From assembly GCF_001713355.1 (NCBI RefSeq), contig NZ_CP016448.1, positions 3,720,001-3,784,000 of the forward strand: DNA of 64,000 nt, read 5' to 3'. Shown here in pieces: positions 18,250-27,350 of this stretch. Numbering within the stretch: position 1 is the first letter of the stretch; each line of letters opens with the position of its first letter. This DNA comes from Methyloversatilis sp. RAC08. Its GTDB lineage: Bacteria > Pseudomonadota > Gammaproteobacteria > Burkholderiales > Rhodocyclaceae. The position numbers were made by a program, and so were the translations under genes. The notes beneath the pieces are model-generated. The model saw nothing but the letters and a program-made list of their open reading frames with translations, was not told where the DNA came from and searched no databases.

Positions 18250-18927
18250 GTGACCTCCGCCGGGCAGATCGAGCAGGGGCTCGGCCACGTCTTCGCATCG
18301 AAGCACCTGCTGACCCAGGCGCTGACTCATCGCAGTTTTTCCGCCACGCACAACGAGCGCTTCGAATTCCTCGGCGACGCGGTGCTCGACTGCATCGCCT
18401 CAGACCTGCTGTGCGAGCGCTTCCCGGAGCTTCCGGAAGGTGTGCTGTCGCGCCTGCGCGCCAATCTGGTCAAGCAGGACACGCTGGCCGACATGGCGTG
18501 CGAACTCGATCTGGGCAGCGCGCTGAGGCTGGGAGAGGGCGAGGTGAAGACCGGTGGCCGTTCCCGGCCATCCATCCTCGCTGACGCACTTGAAGCGCTG
18601 ATAGGCGCCGTGTTCATCGAAGCCGGGTATGGCGCGGCGCGGCAGACGGTCGCGCGGCTGTTCGGCGCGCGTCTGACCGGTCTGAACCCCGACCTCGATT
18701 CACGCGACCCGAAAACCGCGTTGCAGGAATGGCTGCAGGCACGACACAAGCCGCTCCCGGTCTACGAAATCAGCGCCGTGACGGGTGCGGCACATGCCCA
18801 GGCCTTTCGCGCGCGCTGCCGCGTCGAGGCGCTGGGCCTCGCGACCGAAGGCGAAGGCAGCAACCGGCGCACCGCCGAACAGGCCGCCGCATCGCGCGCG
18901 CTCGAACAACTGCAGGGACAGACATGA
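18250..18927 (+). CDS. rnc: Ribonuclease III
   Basis: A 225-residue double-strand RNA endonuclease for rRNA and mRNA processing. The signature ERFEFLGDAVLDC lies near the N-terminus and DALEALIGAVFIEAGY gives the second metal-site region. A dsRNA-binding domain follows from about residue 155 to the end. The start is GTG 18250. The stop overlaps the era start (ATGA), which matches the conserved rnc-era coupling. Confidence 0.97.
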   Translation: MTSAGQIEQGLGHVFASKHLLTQALTHRSFSATHNERFEFLGDAVLDCIASDLLCERFPELPEGVLSRLRANLVKQDTLADMACELDLGSALRLGEGEVKTGGRSRPSILADALEALIGAVFIEAGYGAARQTVARLFGARLTGLNPDLDSRDPKTALQEWLQARHKPLPVYEISAVTGAAHAQAFRARCRVEALGLATEGEGSNRRTAEQAAASRALEQLQGQT

Positions 18928-19886
18928 ACGACACCGTTGCGGACAGCGAATTGCCGGACCCGCCGCCCGATGCACTACCGACCGCGCTTCCGGCCACTCC
19001 GCCGATCACCCACTGTGGCTTCATCGCCATTGTCGGACGACCCAATGTCGGCAAATCGACGCTGATGAACCGGCTGATCGGCCAGAAGGTGAGCATCACC
19101 TCGGCCAAGGCGCAGACCACGCGGCACCGCATACACGGAGTGCTGACACGCGAGGCCCGTCAGTTCGTGTTCGTCGACACGCCCGGCTTCCAGACCAAGC
19201 ATCGAAACGCGCTGAACCGCGTGATGAACCGCTCGGTGACGCAGGCGCTGGCCGACGTCGACGTGATCGTGTTCGTCATCGAAGCCGGCAAGCTGACCGA
19301 CGCCGATCAGGAAGTGATCGCGCTGCTGCCGAAGGACCGGCCGGTGCTGCTGCTGCTGAACAAGACCGACAAGGCGGGCGATCGCGCGAAGCTACTGCCT
19401 TTCGTCGAACGCATTGCGAAGCTGCACGACTTTCACGCCATCCTGCCGGTCAGCGCCCAGCGCGGCGACGGGCTCGATGCGCTGATGAAGGTGGCCGGCG
19501 AACTGCTGCCCGAAGGCCAGGCAATGTTCGACGCCGACGACTTCACCGACCGCAGCGAACGCTTTCTCGCTGCCGAGTACATCCGCGAGAAGCTGTTCCG
19601 GCAACTGGGCGACGAGCTGCCGTACGGTCTGGCGGTCGAGATCGAGCGCTTCGAGGCTGAAGGCAATCTGCGCCGCATCGCCGCGGCCGTCATCGTCGGC
19701 CGCGAGGCGCACAAGGGCATCGTGATCGGCCGCAATGGCGAGGTGCTGAAAACCGTCGGCAGCGCGGCGCGGCATGACATGGAAAAGGTGTTCGATTCGA
19801 AGGTGTTCCTTGAGCTGCACGTGAAGGTACGCAGCGGCTGGGCCGACGACGAACGCGCACTGAAGAGCCTGGGCTTCGAGCCGTGA
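18924..19886 (+). CDS. era: GTPase Era
   Basis: A 320-residue ribosome-assembly GTPase that binds the 3' end of 16S rRNA. The G1 loop is GRPNVGKST (residues 38-46), G3 is DTPGFQ and G4 is NKTD. The C-terminal KH domain contains IGRNGEVLKTVG. Its N-terminus has a proline-rich extension of about 25 residues before the G domain, longer than in E. coli Era. It overlaps rnc by 4 bases. Confidence 0.97.
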   Translation: MNDTVADSELPDPPPDALPTALPATPPITHCGFIAIVGRPNVGKSTLMNRLIGQKVSITSAKAQTTRHRIHGVLTREARQFVFVDTPGFQTKHRNALNRVMNRSVTQALADVDVIVFVIEAGKLTDADQEVIALLPKDRPVLLLLNKTDKAGDRAKLLPFVERIAKLHDFHAILPVSAQRGDGLDALMKVAGELLPEGQAMFDADDFTDRSERFLAAEYIREKLFRQLGDELPYGLAVEIERFEAEGNLRRIAAAVIVGREAHKGIVIGRNGEVLKTVGSAARHDMEKVFDSKVFLELHVKVRSGWADDERALKSLGFEP

Positions 19887-19944
19887 GCGCAATGGTGCCG
19901 TCTGCCGCGAGGGGGCGCACGCATCAGCGCCGGAAGGCGGGCAG

Positions 19945-20679
19945 GTGAACACGGGCAAGCAGCGGGTGGACGGTCAGCCCGCCTTCCTGCTGCAGGCCCA
20001 TCCCTACCGCGAAACCAGCCTGGTGGTCGACGTGTTCAGCCGCGATTTCGGCCGCATCGGTCTGGTGGCACGCGGCGCCAAGCGCCCGCGCGCCGCGCTG
20101 CGCGGGGTGCTGGTGGAATTCCAGCCGCTCGAACTGGGCTGGTTCGGCCAGGGCGAGTTGCGTACGCTGGCGCGCGCCGAATGGCAGCGCGCATGGCCGA
20201 TGCTGTCCGGCCCACGGCTGCTGCTGGGCTACTATCTGAACGAATTGCTGCAGCGACTGCTGGCACGAGAGGATGCGCACCCGGCGCTGTTCGACCGCTA
20301 TGCCGACACTTTGCAGAAGCTGGCACTGGCGCCGGGCGACACGGCCGGTCAGCAGGTGCTGCTGCGCGGCTTCGAGAAATCATTGCTGCAGGAACTGGGG
20401 TACGGGCTGACGCTGGACTGCGATGCACACGGCGCTGCGCTGGATGTCGACGCCGCCTATCGTTACGTGCCTGATCAGGGTCTGCTGGCGGGCGCTGCGG
20501 GCGCGCCGGACGTTGTCAGCCTCACTGGTGCGCAGGCGCTGGCGATCAGCGGTGACGATTACGGCGATCCGCAGGTCGCGCGTCTGGCCAGAACACTGAT
20601 GCGCACGCTGATCGCCCACTATCTGCAGGGGCAGGAGTTGCGTACCCGGCGTGTATTCATCGAACTACAGGATCTCTGA
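19945..20679 (+). CDS. recO: DNA repair protein RecO
   Basis: A 244-residue RecO for RecFOR-dependent loading of RecA onto gaps. The OB-fold N-terminus shows AFLLQAHPYRETSLVVDVFSR and GLVARGAKRPRAALRG. The helical C-terminal half is rich in Leu/Gln and ends in RTRRVFIELQDL. The start is GTG 19945, 58 bases after era. The product has the usual length and sits between era and pdxJ as expected. Confidence 0.95.
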   Translation: MNTGKQRVDGQPAFLLQAHPYRETSLVVDVFSRDFGRIGLVARGAKRPRAALRGVLVEFQPLELGWFGQGELRTLARAEWQRAWPMLSGPRLLLGYYLNELLQRLLAREDAHPALFDRYADTLQKLALAPGDTAGQQVLLRGFEKSLLQELGYGLTLDCDAHGAALDVDAAYRYVPDQGLLAGAAGAPDVVSLTGAQALAISGDDYGDPQVARLARTLMRTLIAHYLQGQELRTRRVFIELQDL

Positions 20680-20682
20680 CTC

Positions 20683-21438
20683 ATGATCGAACTCGGCGTC
20701 AATATCGACCACGTTGCCACATTGCGCCAGGCGCGCCGCACCTATGAGCCGGATCCGGTGTGGGCCGCCGTGGAGGCCCATCTGGGCGGTGCCGACGGCA
20801 TTACCGTGCATTTGCGTGAAGACCGTCGCCACATCCAGGACGACGACGTGCGCCGGCTGCGCGATCTGGTGCACATCAAGCTCAATCTCGAAATGGCAGC
20901 CACCGTCGAAATGGTCGGCATCGCCTGCAGCCTGAAACCGGAAATGGCCATGCTGGTGCCGGAAGGGCGACACGAGGTGACCACCGAGGGCGGGCTGGAC
21001 ATCGTGTCGCAGGAAGAGCGTCTGCACGGTGTGGTCAGCCGCCTGCGCGACGCCGGCATCGTCACCAGCGTGTTCATCGACGCCGAACTGCCGCAGATCG
21101 AGGCGGCGGCGCGCATCGGTGCCCAGGTGTGCGAGGTGCATACCGGCCCGTACGCACATGCCTTCCACGGTTTCGGCCGCGATCGCGAATCGCAGCCGGT
21201 GGCGGTCGAGCTGGACAAGGTACGCGCCGCCGGCAAGGCGATCCGCGATCTGGGCATGCGCTTCAATGCCGGCCACGCGCTGAACTACGCCAATGTGCAG
21301 CCGGTGGCCGAGCTGCCCGGCGTGCGCGAACTGCATATCGGCCACGCCATCGTCAGTCGTTCGGTGTTCGTCGGCCTGCGCGAGGCGGTGCGCGAAATGA
21401 AGCAGCTGATGCGCGAGGCGGCGGGGAGGGCGGCATGA
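20683..21438 (+). CDS. pdxJ: Pyridoxine 5'-phosphate synthase
   Basis: A 251-residue TIM-barrel enzyme of vitamin B6 synthesis. It condenses 1-deoxyxylulose 5-phosphate with aminoacetone 3-phosphate. The N-terminus [14 protein letters not shown], the LREDRRHI segment, [10 protein letters not shown] and [13 protein letters not shown] match PdxJ along its whole length. It starts 3 bases after recO and overlaps acpS by 4 bases. Confidence 0.98.
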   Translation: MIELGVNIDHVATLRQARRTYEPDPVWAAVEAHLGGADGITVHLREDRRHIQDDDVRRLRDLVHIKLNLEMAATVEMVGIACSLKPEMAMLVPEGRHEVTTEGGLDIVSQEERLHGVVSRLRDAGIVTSVFIDAELPQIEAAARIGAQVCEVHTGPYAHAFHGFGRDRESQPVAVELDKVRAAGKAIRDLGMRFNAGHALNYANVQPVAELPGVRELHIGHAIVSRSVFVGLREAVREMKQLMREAAGRAA

Positions 21439-21824
21439 TTTTCGGTGTCGGCACTGATCTGTGCAGCATTGCGCGGCTGGAACGGCTGGTCACGCGCAAT
21501 GGCGAGGCGCTGGCACGGCGCATCCTGGCCGTGTCCGAAATGGTCGAGTTCGAGCGCGCACGCGAACCGGCACGCTTTCTCGCCAAGCGCTTCGCGGCCA
21601 AGGAAGCGCTCGGCAAGGCGCTCGGGACCGGGGTGCGCGCGCCGGTGCTGCTGCGCTCCATCGCCGTGACGCATGACGACCTCGGCAAGCCGGTGTTCCT
21701 GTTCGACGAGCTGCTGACGCAGTGGCTGGACCAGCGCGGCCTGCATCCGCACCTGTCGCTTTCGGATGAGGTCGCGTACGCACTGGCTTTCGTCGTGGTC
21801 GAGCGCACGGAGACCGCGGCATGA
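21435..21824 (+). CDS. acpS: Holo-[acyl-carrier-protein] synthase
   Basis: A 129-residue phosphopantetheinyl transferase that activates AcpP using CoA. It starts [16 protein letters not shown], with the metal-binding Asp. The second motif is [22 protein letters not shown] 21435 overlaps the pdxJ stop and replaces an open frame that extends further upstream. Its substrate acpP is encoded 14 kb upstream. Confidence 0.97.
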   Translation: MIFGVGTDLCSIARLERLVTRNGEALARRILAVSEMVEFERAREPARFLAKRFAAKEALGKALGTGVRAPVLLRSIAVTHDDLGKPVFLFDELLTQWLDQRGLHPHLSLSDEVAYALAFVVVERTETAA

Positions 21825-22855
21825 GACACACCCCTCCCGGACCGGTCATGCTCGACGTGGCCGGCTTCGAGCTTGACGCCGAAGACCGCGAACTGCTCGC
21901 CCATCCGTCGGTCGGCGGCCTCATCCTGTTTGCCCGCAACTTCGCCGATGCGCGCCAGCTTGCGGCGCTGACCGAAGCCATTCACGCGGTGCGCCGGCCG
22001 CCGCTGCTGATCGCGGTCGACCATGAAGGCGGTCGCGTGCAGCGCTTTCGCAGCGACGGCTTCACCCATCTGCCGGCGATGCGCACCCTCGGCCAGCGCT
22101 ACGAAGCCGACGCCTCTGCTGCGCTGGCCGATGCACGTGCCGCTGGCTACGTACTCGCCGCCGAACTGCGCGCGCTCGGCGTCGATCTGTCGTTCACGCC
22201 GGTGCTCGATCTCGACTTCGGCGCCAGCAGCGTCATCGGCGACCGCGCCTTCCACGGCGATCCAGCCATCGTCGCTGCGCTGGCAGGCGCACTCGCCGAG
22301 GGACTGCGCGCAGCCGGCATGAAGTCGGTCGGCAAGCACTTTCCGGGGCACGGCTTCGTGGCCGCCGATTCGCATGTCGCCATCCCGGTCGACGAACGCG
22401 ATTTCGACACGATCTGGCGTACCGACATCCAGCCCTATCTGCAGCTGGGCCGGCAGATCGATGCCGTGATGCCGGCGCACGTCATCTACCCGGCAGTCGA
22501 TGCGCTGCCGGCGGGTTTTTCGCGCAAGTGGGTGCAGGACATCCTGCGCGGCCGGCTCGAATTCGACGGCGTGGTGTTCAGCGATGATCTGTCGATGGAA
22601 GGTGCATCGGTCGTCGGAGACGTCGTCGCGCGGGCCGAAGCCGCATGGGACGCCGGCTGCGACATGGTGCTGGTGTGCAATGCGCGTGATCAGGCGATCC
22701 GGCTGATCGATGGCTGGCATCCGGCGCCCGACGCGGTGCGCAGTGCGCGCGTGGCGTCGCTGCTGCCGTCGCAGCCGTTCGGTGACCGCGCGCAGCTTGC
22801 GCAGGACATGCGCTACCGCGACGCGCTCGATCAGGTGCAGCGGCTCACCGCCTGA
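21821..22855 (+). CDS. nagZ: beta-N-acetylhexosaminidase NagZ
   Basis: A 344-residue cytoplasmic GH3 glycosidase that removes N-acetylglucosamine from anhydromuropeptides in cell-wall recycling. It has DHEGGRVQRF, the GH3 signature KHFPGHG and the nucleophile Asp in VFSDDLSMEG. It overlaps acpS by 4 bases and closes the lepA-acpS transcription run before uvrC. Confidence 0.96.
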   Translation: MRHTPPGPVMLDVAGFELDAEDRELLAHPSVGGLILFARNFADARQLAALTEAIHAVRRPPLLIAVDHEGGRVQRFRSDGFTHLPAMRTLGQRYEADASAALADARAAGYVLAAELRALGVDLSFTPVLDLDFGASSVIGDRAFHGDPAIVAALAGALAEGLRAAGMKSVGKHFPGHGFVAADSHVAIPVDERDFDTIWRTDIQPYLQLGRQIDAVMPAHVIYPAVDALPAGFSRKWVQDILRGRLEFDGVVFSDDLSMEGASVVGDVVARAEAAWDAGCDMVLVCNARDQAIRLIDGWHPAPDAVRSARVASLLPSQPFGDRAQLAQDMRYRDALDQVQRLTA

Positions 22856-22888
22856 CCGGCAGGTCGTGAAGTCCCCCAATCCTGCCCG

Positions 22889-24670
22889 ATGAGCACATTT
22901 GACGCCAAGACCTATCTGCAGACGCTGAGCGAGGCGCCCGGCGTCTATCGCATGATCGGCGCCGACGAAGAGGTGCTCTATGTCGGCAAGGCGAAAAACC
23001 TGAAGCGGCGGGTGTCGTCGTACTTCCAGCGCACGGCGTCCAGCCCGCGCATCGGCATGATGGTGTCGCAGGTGTTGCGGGTCGACACCACGGTCGTGCG
23101 CTCCGAGGCCGAAGCGCTCATCCTCGAAAACAACCTCATCAAGAGCCTGCGGCCGAAGTACAACATCCTGTTCCGGGACGACAAGTCCTACCCCTACATC
23201 AAGCTCACCCAGGACGCCTTCCCGCGCATCGCCTTCTTCCGCGGCACGGTGGGGCGCGATGCACGCTATTTCGGACCGCTGCCCAGCGTGTGGGCGGTGC
23301 GCGAAACGATACAGCTGGTGCAGCGCGCATTCCTGCTGCGCACCTGCGAGAACAGCGTGTTCGCCAACCGGTCGCGGCCCTGCCTGCTGCACCAGATCCA
23401 CCGCTGTTCAGCGCCCTGTGTCGGCAAGGTGTCGAAAGACGACTATGACGAGGATGTGCGCCTGACCAGCCTGTTCCTGAGCGGGCGGCACAGCGAAGTG
23501 ATCGACCGGCTGTCCGACCAGATGAACGCTGCTGCCGAGTCGCTTGCGTTCGAGAAGGCTGCACAGGTGCGCGACCAGATCAAGGCGCTGAGCCGTGTGC
23601 TGCACAAGCAGTACGCCGACAGCGCGCGCGACGAGGACATCGACATCGTCGTCGCGGTCGAGCGCGACGGCACCGCCTGCGTCAATCACGCCATGGTGCG
23701 CGGCGGTCGCCACCTGGGCGACCACGCGCATTTCCCGGCCGCCGGGCAGGGCAGCGAAGCCGACATGCTGTGTGCCTTCCTCGCCCAGCACTTCGCCACC
23801 CAGCCGCCGCCGGGCCGCGTCATCGTGAATGTGCTGCCGGAAGACGATGCCGAAGCGCCCATCCCCGGCACGGCGCTCGCGCTGGCGCGCAATGAGCGCG
23901 AGCGCGCCTGGGCCGACATGGCGCTGAAGAACGCCGAGATCGCGCTGCGCGTGAAGCTCGACGCCGGTGCGCGCGCCACGCACCGCGTGCGTGCGCTGGT
24001 CGAGGCGCTGGAGCTCGATGTGGCCCCCGAGCGCATCGAATGCTTCGACATCAGCCACACGATGGGCGAAGCCACGGTGGCGTCCTGCGTCGTGTGGGCA
24101 AACGGCGCGATGCGCAACAGCGAATATCGCCGCTACAACATCGAAGGCGTGACCCCCGGCGATGACTACGCCGCGATGCGACAGGTGCTGACGCGCCGCT
24201 ACGAGAAGGTGGTCACCGGCGAAGGTGTGCGGCCCGATCTGGTGCTGATCGACGGCGGCAAGGGACAACTGGGCATCGCGGTCGACGTGATGGCCGAACT
24301 GGGGCTCGATCTTCCGCTGGTCGGCGTGGCCAAGGGCGTGGAGCGCAAGATGGGGGCGGAAGAGCTCATCCGACCGGGCGTCGAGGCGGGGCTGGTGCTC
24401 GGGCCGGAACATCCGGCGCTGCACCTGATTGCCGAAATTCGCGACGAAGCACACCGATTTGCCATCGCCGGCCACCGCGCGAGGCGTGAAAAGAAGCGGC
24501 TCACCTCGACGCTGGAAGACATTCCCGGCATCGGTCCGGCGCGCCGAAAACGTCTGCTGACAACCTTCGGCGGACTGAGCGGCGTGCGCAATGCCACGGT
24601 CGAAGACCTGTGCCGCGTCGAAGGCATCAGTCGCAAACTGGCCGAACAGATACAGCGGCAGTTAAACTGA
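22889..24670 (+). CDS. uvrC: UvrABC system protein C
   Basis: A 593-residue nucleotide-excision-repair endonuclease. The GIY-YIG nuclease domain is at the N-terminus (PGVYRMIG...VLYVGKAKNLKRRV). A UVR domain contains EKAAQVRDQIKAL. An RNase H-like second nuclease domain follows (ECFDISHTMGE, LVLIDGGKGQL), and tandem helix-hairpin-helix motifs close the protein (IPGIGPARRKRLL). It cuts both sides of lesions with UvrB. Confidence 0.98.
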   Translation: MSTFDAKTYLQTLSEAPGVYRMIGADEEVLYVGKAKNLKRRVSSYFQRTASSPRIGMMVSQVLRVDTTVVRSEAEALILENNLIKSLRPKYNILFRDDKSYPYIKLTQDAFPRIAFFRGTVGRDARYFGPLPSVWAVRETIQLVQRAFLLRTCENSVFANRSRPCLLHQIHRCSAPCVGKVSKDDYDEDVRLTSLFLSGRHSEVIDRLSDQMNAAAESLAFEKAAQVRDQIKALSRVLHKQYADSARDEDIDIVVAVERDGTACVNHAMVRGGRHLGDHAHFPAAGQGSEADMLCAFLAQHFATQPPPGRVIVNVLPEDDAEAPIPGTALALARNERERAWADMALKNAEIALRVKLDAGARATHRVRALVEALELDVAPERIECFDISHTMGEATVASCVVWANGAMRNSEYRRYNIEGVTPGDDYAAMRQVLTRRYEKVVTGEGVRPDLVLIDGGKGQLGIAVDVMAELGLDLPLVGVAKGVERKMGAEELIRPGVEAGLVLGPEHPALHLIAEIRDEAHRFAIAGHRARREKKRLTSTLEDIPGIGPARRKRLLTTFGGLSGVRNATVEDLCRVEGISRKLAEQIQRQLN

Positions 24671-24674
24671 CTCC

Positions 24675-25247
24675 ATGTTCACCGTACCGACCGCGCTCAC
24701 CTGGGCGCGCATCCTGCTGATTCCCCTGTTCGTCGGTGTGTTCTTCCTGCCCGAGCGCACGCTGGTGATGGCCGACAAGAACCTCACCGCAACGCTGGTG
24801 TTCATCATCGCAGCGGTGACCGACTGGCTCGACGGCTACCTTGCGCGCACGCTGAACCAGACCACCGCCTTCGGTGCCTTCCTCGATCCGGTGGCCGACA
24901 AGCTCATGGTGGCCGCGGCATTGATCATGCTGGTGCAGTTGCAGCGTGTCGACACGATCGTTGCGTTCGTGATCATCGGTCGCGAAATCACCATCTCGGC
25001 GCTGCGCGAATGGATGGCCAAGGTCGGCGCATCACGCAGTGTCGCCGTGTCGATGATAGGCAAGATCAAGACGAGCGCGCAGATGACGGCCATCCCGATG
25101 CTGCTCTACTATGAACCGTTGCTCGGCGTAGACATTGCCTCCATCGGTCGCTGGCTGATCTGGATCGCTGCGGTGCTCACGGTGTATTCGATGGTGTATT
25201 ACATGCGCCGCGCCTGGCCTGAACTGCGCGCGCGCAAGGCGATCTGA
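24675..25247 (+). CDS. pgsA: Phosphatidylglycerophosphate synthase
   Basis: A 190-residue CDP-alcohol phosphatidyltransferase for phosphatidylglycerol synthesis in the inner membrane. The full family motif is present: Asp50, Asp53-Gly54, Ala57-Arg58, Gly67, Asp71 and Asp75, in D-x2-DG-x2-AR-x8-G-x3-D-x3-D spacing. Several hydrophobic segments flank it. It follows uvrC by 4 bases, a pairing conserved in many proteobacteria. Confidence 0.97.
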   Translation: MFTVPTALTWARILLIPLFVGVFFLPERTLVMADKNLTATLVFIIAAVTDWLDGYLARTLNQTTAFGAFLDPVADKLMVAAALIMLVQLQRVDTIVAFVIIGREITISALREWMAKVGASRSVAVSMIGKIKTSAQMTAIPMLLYYEPLLGVDIASIGRWLIWIAAVLTVYSMVYYMRRAWPELRARKAI

Positions 25248-25276
25248 GTGCACGGCAAAATTCTGCGCCCGGAGTA

Positions 25277-25304
25277 TTGACAGGTTTCGTGCCGGACCTA
25301 TAAT
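25277..25304 (+). promoter_or_regulatory. Full-consensus sigma-70 promoter of the tRNA cluster
   Basis: TTGACA (25277-25282) and TATAAT (25299-25304) are both perfect, separated by 16 bases. They are followed directly by a GCGCGC discriminator, the GC-rich pattern typical of stringently controlled stable-RNA promoters. Transcription should begin near 25311, just ahead of tRNA-Gly at 25318. Confidence 0.9.
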
Positions 25305-25317
25305 GCGCGCCTGTCTT

Positions 25318-25393
<76 letters not shown>

Positions 25394-25406
25394 AGATATC
25401 CAAATG

Positions 25407-25430
25407 GGGGAAGTTCCACTTCCCCTTTTT
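25407..25430 (+). terminator. Terminator-like hairpin after first tRNA-Gly
   Basis: GGGGAAGT (25407-25414) pairs with ACTTCCCC (25418-25425) around a 3-base loop and runs into TTTTT. It lies inside the tRNA cluster, before tRNA-Cys, so it must be partial or bypassed if all three tRNAs share the upstream promoter. Confidence 0.75.
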
Positions 25431-25460
25431 GTTTGCAGCCAGTCAGATGGCGGCACCACC

Positions 25461-25534
25461 GGCGAGGTGGCAGAGTGGTCATGCAGCGGCCTGCAAAGCC
25501 GTGGACGCCGGTTCGATTCCGACCCTCGCCTCCA
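25461..25534 (+). tRNA. tRNA-Cys (GCA)
   Basis: A 74-base cloverleaf. The acceptor GGCGAGG pairs with CCTCGCC, the anticodon GCA is at 25493-25495, and CCA is encoded at 25532-25534. It lies between two identical tRNA-Gly genes. No separate promoter is evident in the 30 bases before it. Confidence 0.96.
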
Positions 25535-25572
25535 GCACACCTGTCGGATGACCCGTCCGGGTCATCCGCACC

Positions 25573-25648
<76 letters not shown>

Positions 25649-25659
25649 GAATGAAACAA

Positions 25660-25687
25660 AAATGGGAAGCTTCGCTTCCCATTTTTT
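25660..25687 (+). terminator. Terminator closing the tRNA cluster
   Basis: AAATGGGAAGC (25660-25670) and GCTTCCCATTT (25674-25684) form an 11-bp stem with a 3-base loop and extend into a T-run. The reverse strand also ends in a T-rich tract, so it may serve as a two-way terminator for the convergent antiporter gene that ends at 25713. Confidence 0.88.
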
Positions 25688-25712
25688 CGTCAGTACCGGC
25701 TTGATGCCGACG

Positions 25713-26795
25713 CTATCCTGCGGCGCGGTGCCCCCGAAAATGTCGAACCACGATGGTGACCAGCGTGATCGCGGTCAGCGGCAGCGCGATGGTCTGCATC
25801 ACGAAGGCGTAGTCGCCGAGTGCGTCGTGGTCCTTGGCGGCCATGATGAGGTAGAGCGCGTACGCGATGTAATAGGCGAAGAACAGTGCGCCTTCCCAGC
25901 GAGCGATCAGGTTGCCGGTCATGAAGATGGGCAGGCAGGCGATGGCGACAGCGGCCATCACAGGTATGTCGAAGGCCAGCATGGACGGCGGCAGGGTCAA
26001 CGCGGTCGGTGCGACCATTGACGACACGCCGAGCGCGCCCAGGATGTTGAATGTATTGCTGCCGACCACATTGCCGACCGCGATGTCGCGCTGGCCGCGC
26101 AGTGCCGCGGTGACCGATGCAGCCACCTCAGGCAGTGAGGTACCGGCAGCGACGATGGTCAGGCCGATCACCGCTTCGCTCAGGCCCAGGTAGCGCGCGA
26201 ACACGATGGCCGCTTCGACCAGCAGGTTCGAGCCGAGCACCAGCAGCCCGAGACCGACGACGATCAGTGCAATCTGCACCGGCAGCGTCGAGTCCCAGCC
26301 CGCGCCTGGGCCGACCACGCTTTCGGCGTACTCGTCGTTCAGTGCCTTCGTCTGGCGGCGGCTCTGGACGATCAGGAAGGTCGTGTAGGCGATCATCAGG
26401 CCGACGAACAGCGCGCCGTCACCGAAGGACACGCTGCCATCCAGCGTCAGCGCGACGAACAGCAGCGATATGCCGACCATGATGGGCACTTCCTGACGGA
26501 TGAGCTGCTTGTCGACCAGCAGCGGCGTGATCATCGCCGACAGGCCGAGGATGAACAGCACGTTGAAGATATTGCTGCCGACCACGTTGGCAACCGCCAT
26601 GTCCGTCTTGCCGTTCCAGGCCGACTGCACCGATACCGCCAGTTCGGGCGAACTGGTGCCGAAGGCAACGATGGTGAGCCCGACCACCAGCGGCGAAATG
26701 CCGAACGACAACGCCAGTTTCGAGGCGCCGCGCACCAGCAGCTCGGCCCCCGCGATCAGTGCGACAAGGCCGAGGCCGAACAGCAGAAAAGTCAT
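25713..26795 (-). CDS. Calcium/sodium antiporter, CaCA family (YrbG type)
   Basis: A 360-residue inner-membrane cation exchanger with about ten hydrophobic segments. The two inverted alpha repeats are clear. The first has GTSSPELAVSV with VGSNIFN near residues 45-80. The second has GTSLPEVAASV with VGSNTFN near residues 215-250. These carry the ion-binding acidic residues. Substrate specificity (Ca2+ or other cation against Na+ or H+) is not decidable here. It is convergent with the tRNA cluster. Confidence 0.92.
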   Translation of the reverse strand: MTFLLFGLGLVALIAGAELLVRGASKLALSFGISPLVVGLTIVAFGTSSPELAVSVQSAWNGKTDMAVANVVGSNIFNVLFILGLSAMITPLLVDKQLIRQEVPIMVGISLLFVALTLDGSVSFGDGALFVGLMIAYTTFLIVQSRRQTKALNDEYAESVVGPGAGWDSTLPVQIALIVVGLGLLVLGSNLLVEAAIVFARYLGLSEAVIGLTIVAAGTSLPEVAASVTAALRGQRDIAVGNVVGSNTFNILGALGVSSMVAPTALTLPPSMLAFDIPVMAAVAIACLPIFMTGNLIARWEGALFFAYYIAYALYLIMAAKDHDALGDYAFVMQTIALPLTAITLVTIVVRHFRGHRAAG

Positions 26796-26825
26796 GAAAT
26801 CGAATCCATAATTTTAAGAAGGGTT

Positions 26826-27350
26826 TCAGACCGCGACGACCAAAGAGGGTTGCAGGGCGGCCCGCCAGGCGTGCAGCTTGTCGGTTGCCGACAGGCCGGC
26901 GTGGGCCGGGCTGGTCGACGGAAGTCTAAGCATGTCGAGCGCGCGGACGTGCGGCATCACGTCTCGCCGGAAGCAGGTTTCGGCCAGCGCGCCATTGAAC
27001 AGCACGCGCCGGATGCCGGTGTGGCGCCCAAGAAACGCGGCGAAATCGTTGGCCTGGGCGGAGCGAAGATCGATCGCCGAATCCAGGCTGCCGCGTCGCT
27101 CGCAGCTCGAAAGCACGTCCCACAGCGCGAGGCCGGCGCCGGTCAGCATCGCCAGCCGTTCGGCGTAGGGCAGCGCGGGGTGGGCGCCAAACAGGGTTCC
27201 CATGATGGACCAGAACTGGTTGCGCGGATGGGCGTAGTACTGATTGGCGTCAAGCGATGCCTTGCCGGGCATCGAGCCCAGGATGAGGACGCGCGCGGTG
27301 GCCGGATCGGCCACCGGCGGGAAGCAGCGGATGCGCGAGCCCTCCGCCAT
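26826..27350 (-). CDS. DNA-deoxyinosine glycosylase-like protein (UDG superfamily)
   Basis: A 174-residue member of the uracil-DNA-glycosylase superfamily, in the branch called DNA-deoxyinosine glycosylase. It shows VLILGSMPGKASL, QYYAHPRNQFW and the late LPSTSPAHAG motif. It would remove hypoxanthine from deaminated adenine in DNA. ATG 27350 shares a base with the stop of the upstream thioredoxin-like gene (TGATG), so the two are coupled. Longer starts extend into that gene and look non-native. Confidence 0.85.
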   Translation of the reverse strand: MAEGSRIRCFPPVADPATARVLILGSMPGKASLDANQYYAHPRNQFWSIMGTLFGAHPALPYAERLAMLTGAGLALWDVLSSCERRGSLDSAIDLRSAQANDFAAFLGRHTGIRRVLFNGALAETCFRRDVMPHVRALDMLRLPSTSPAHAGLSATDKLHAWRAALQPSLVVAV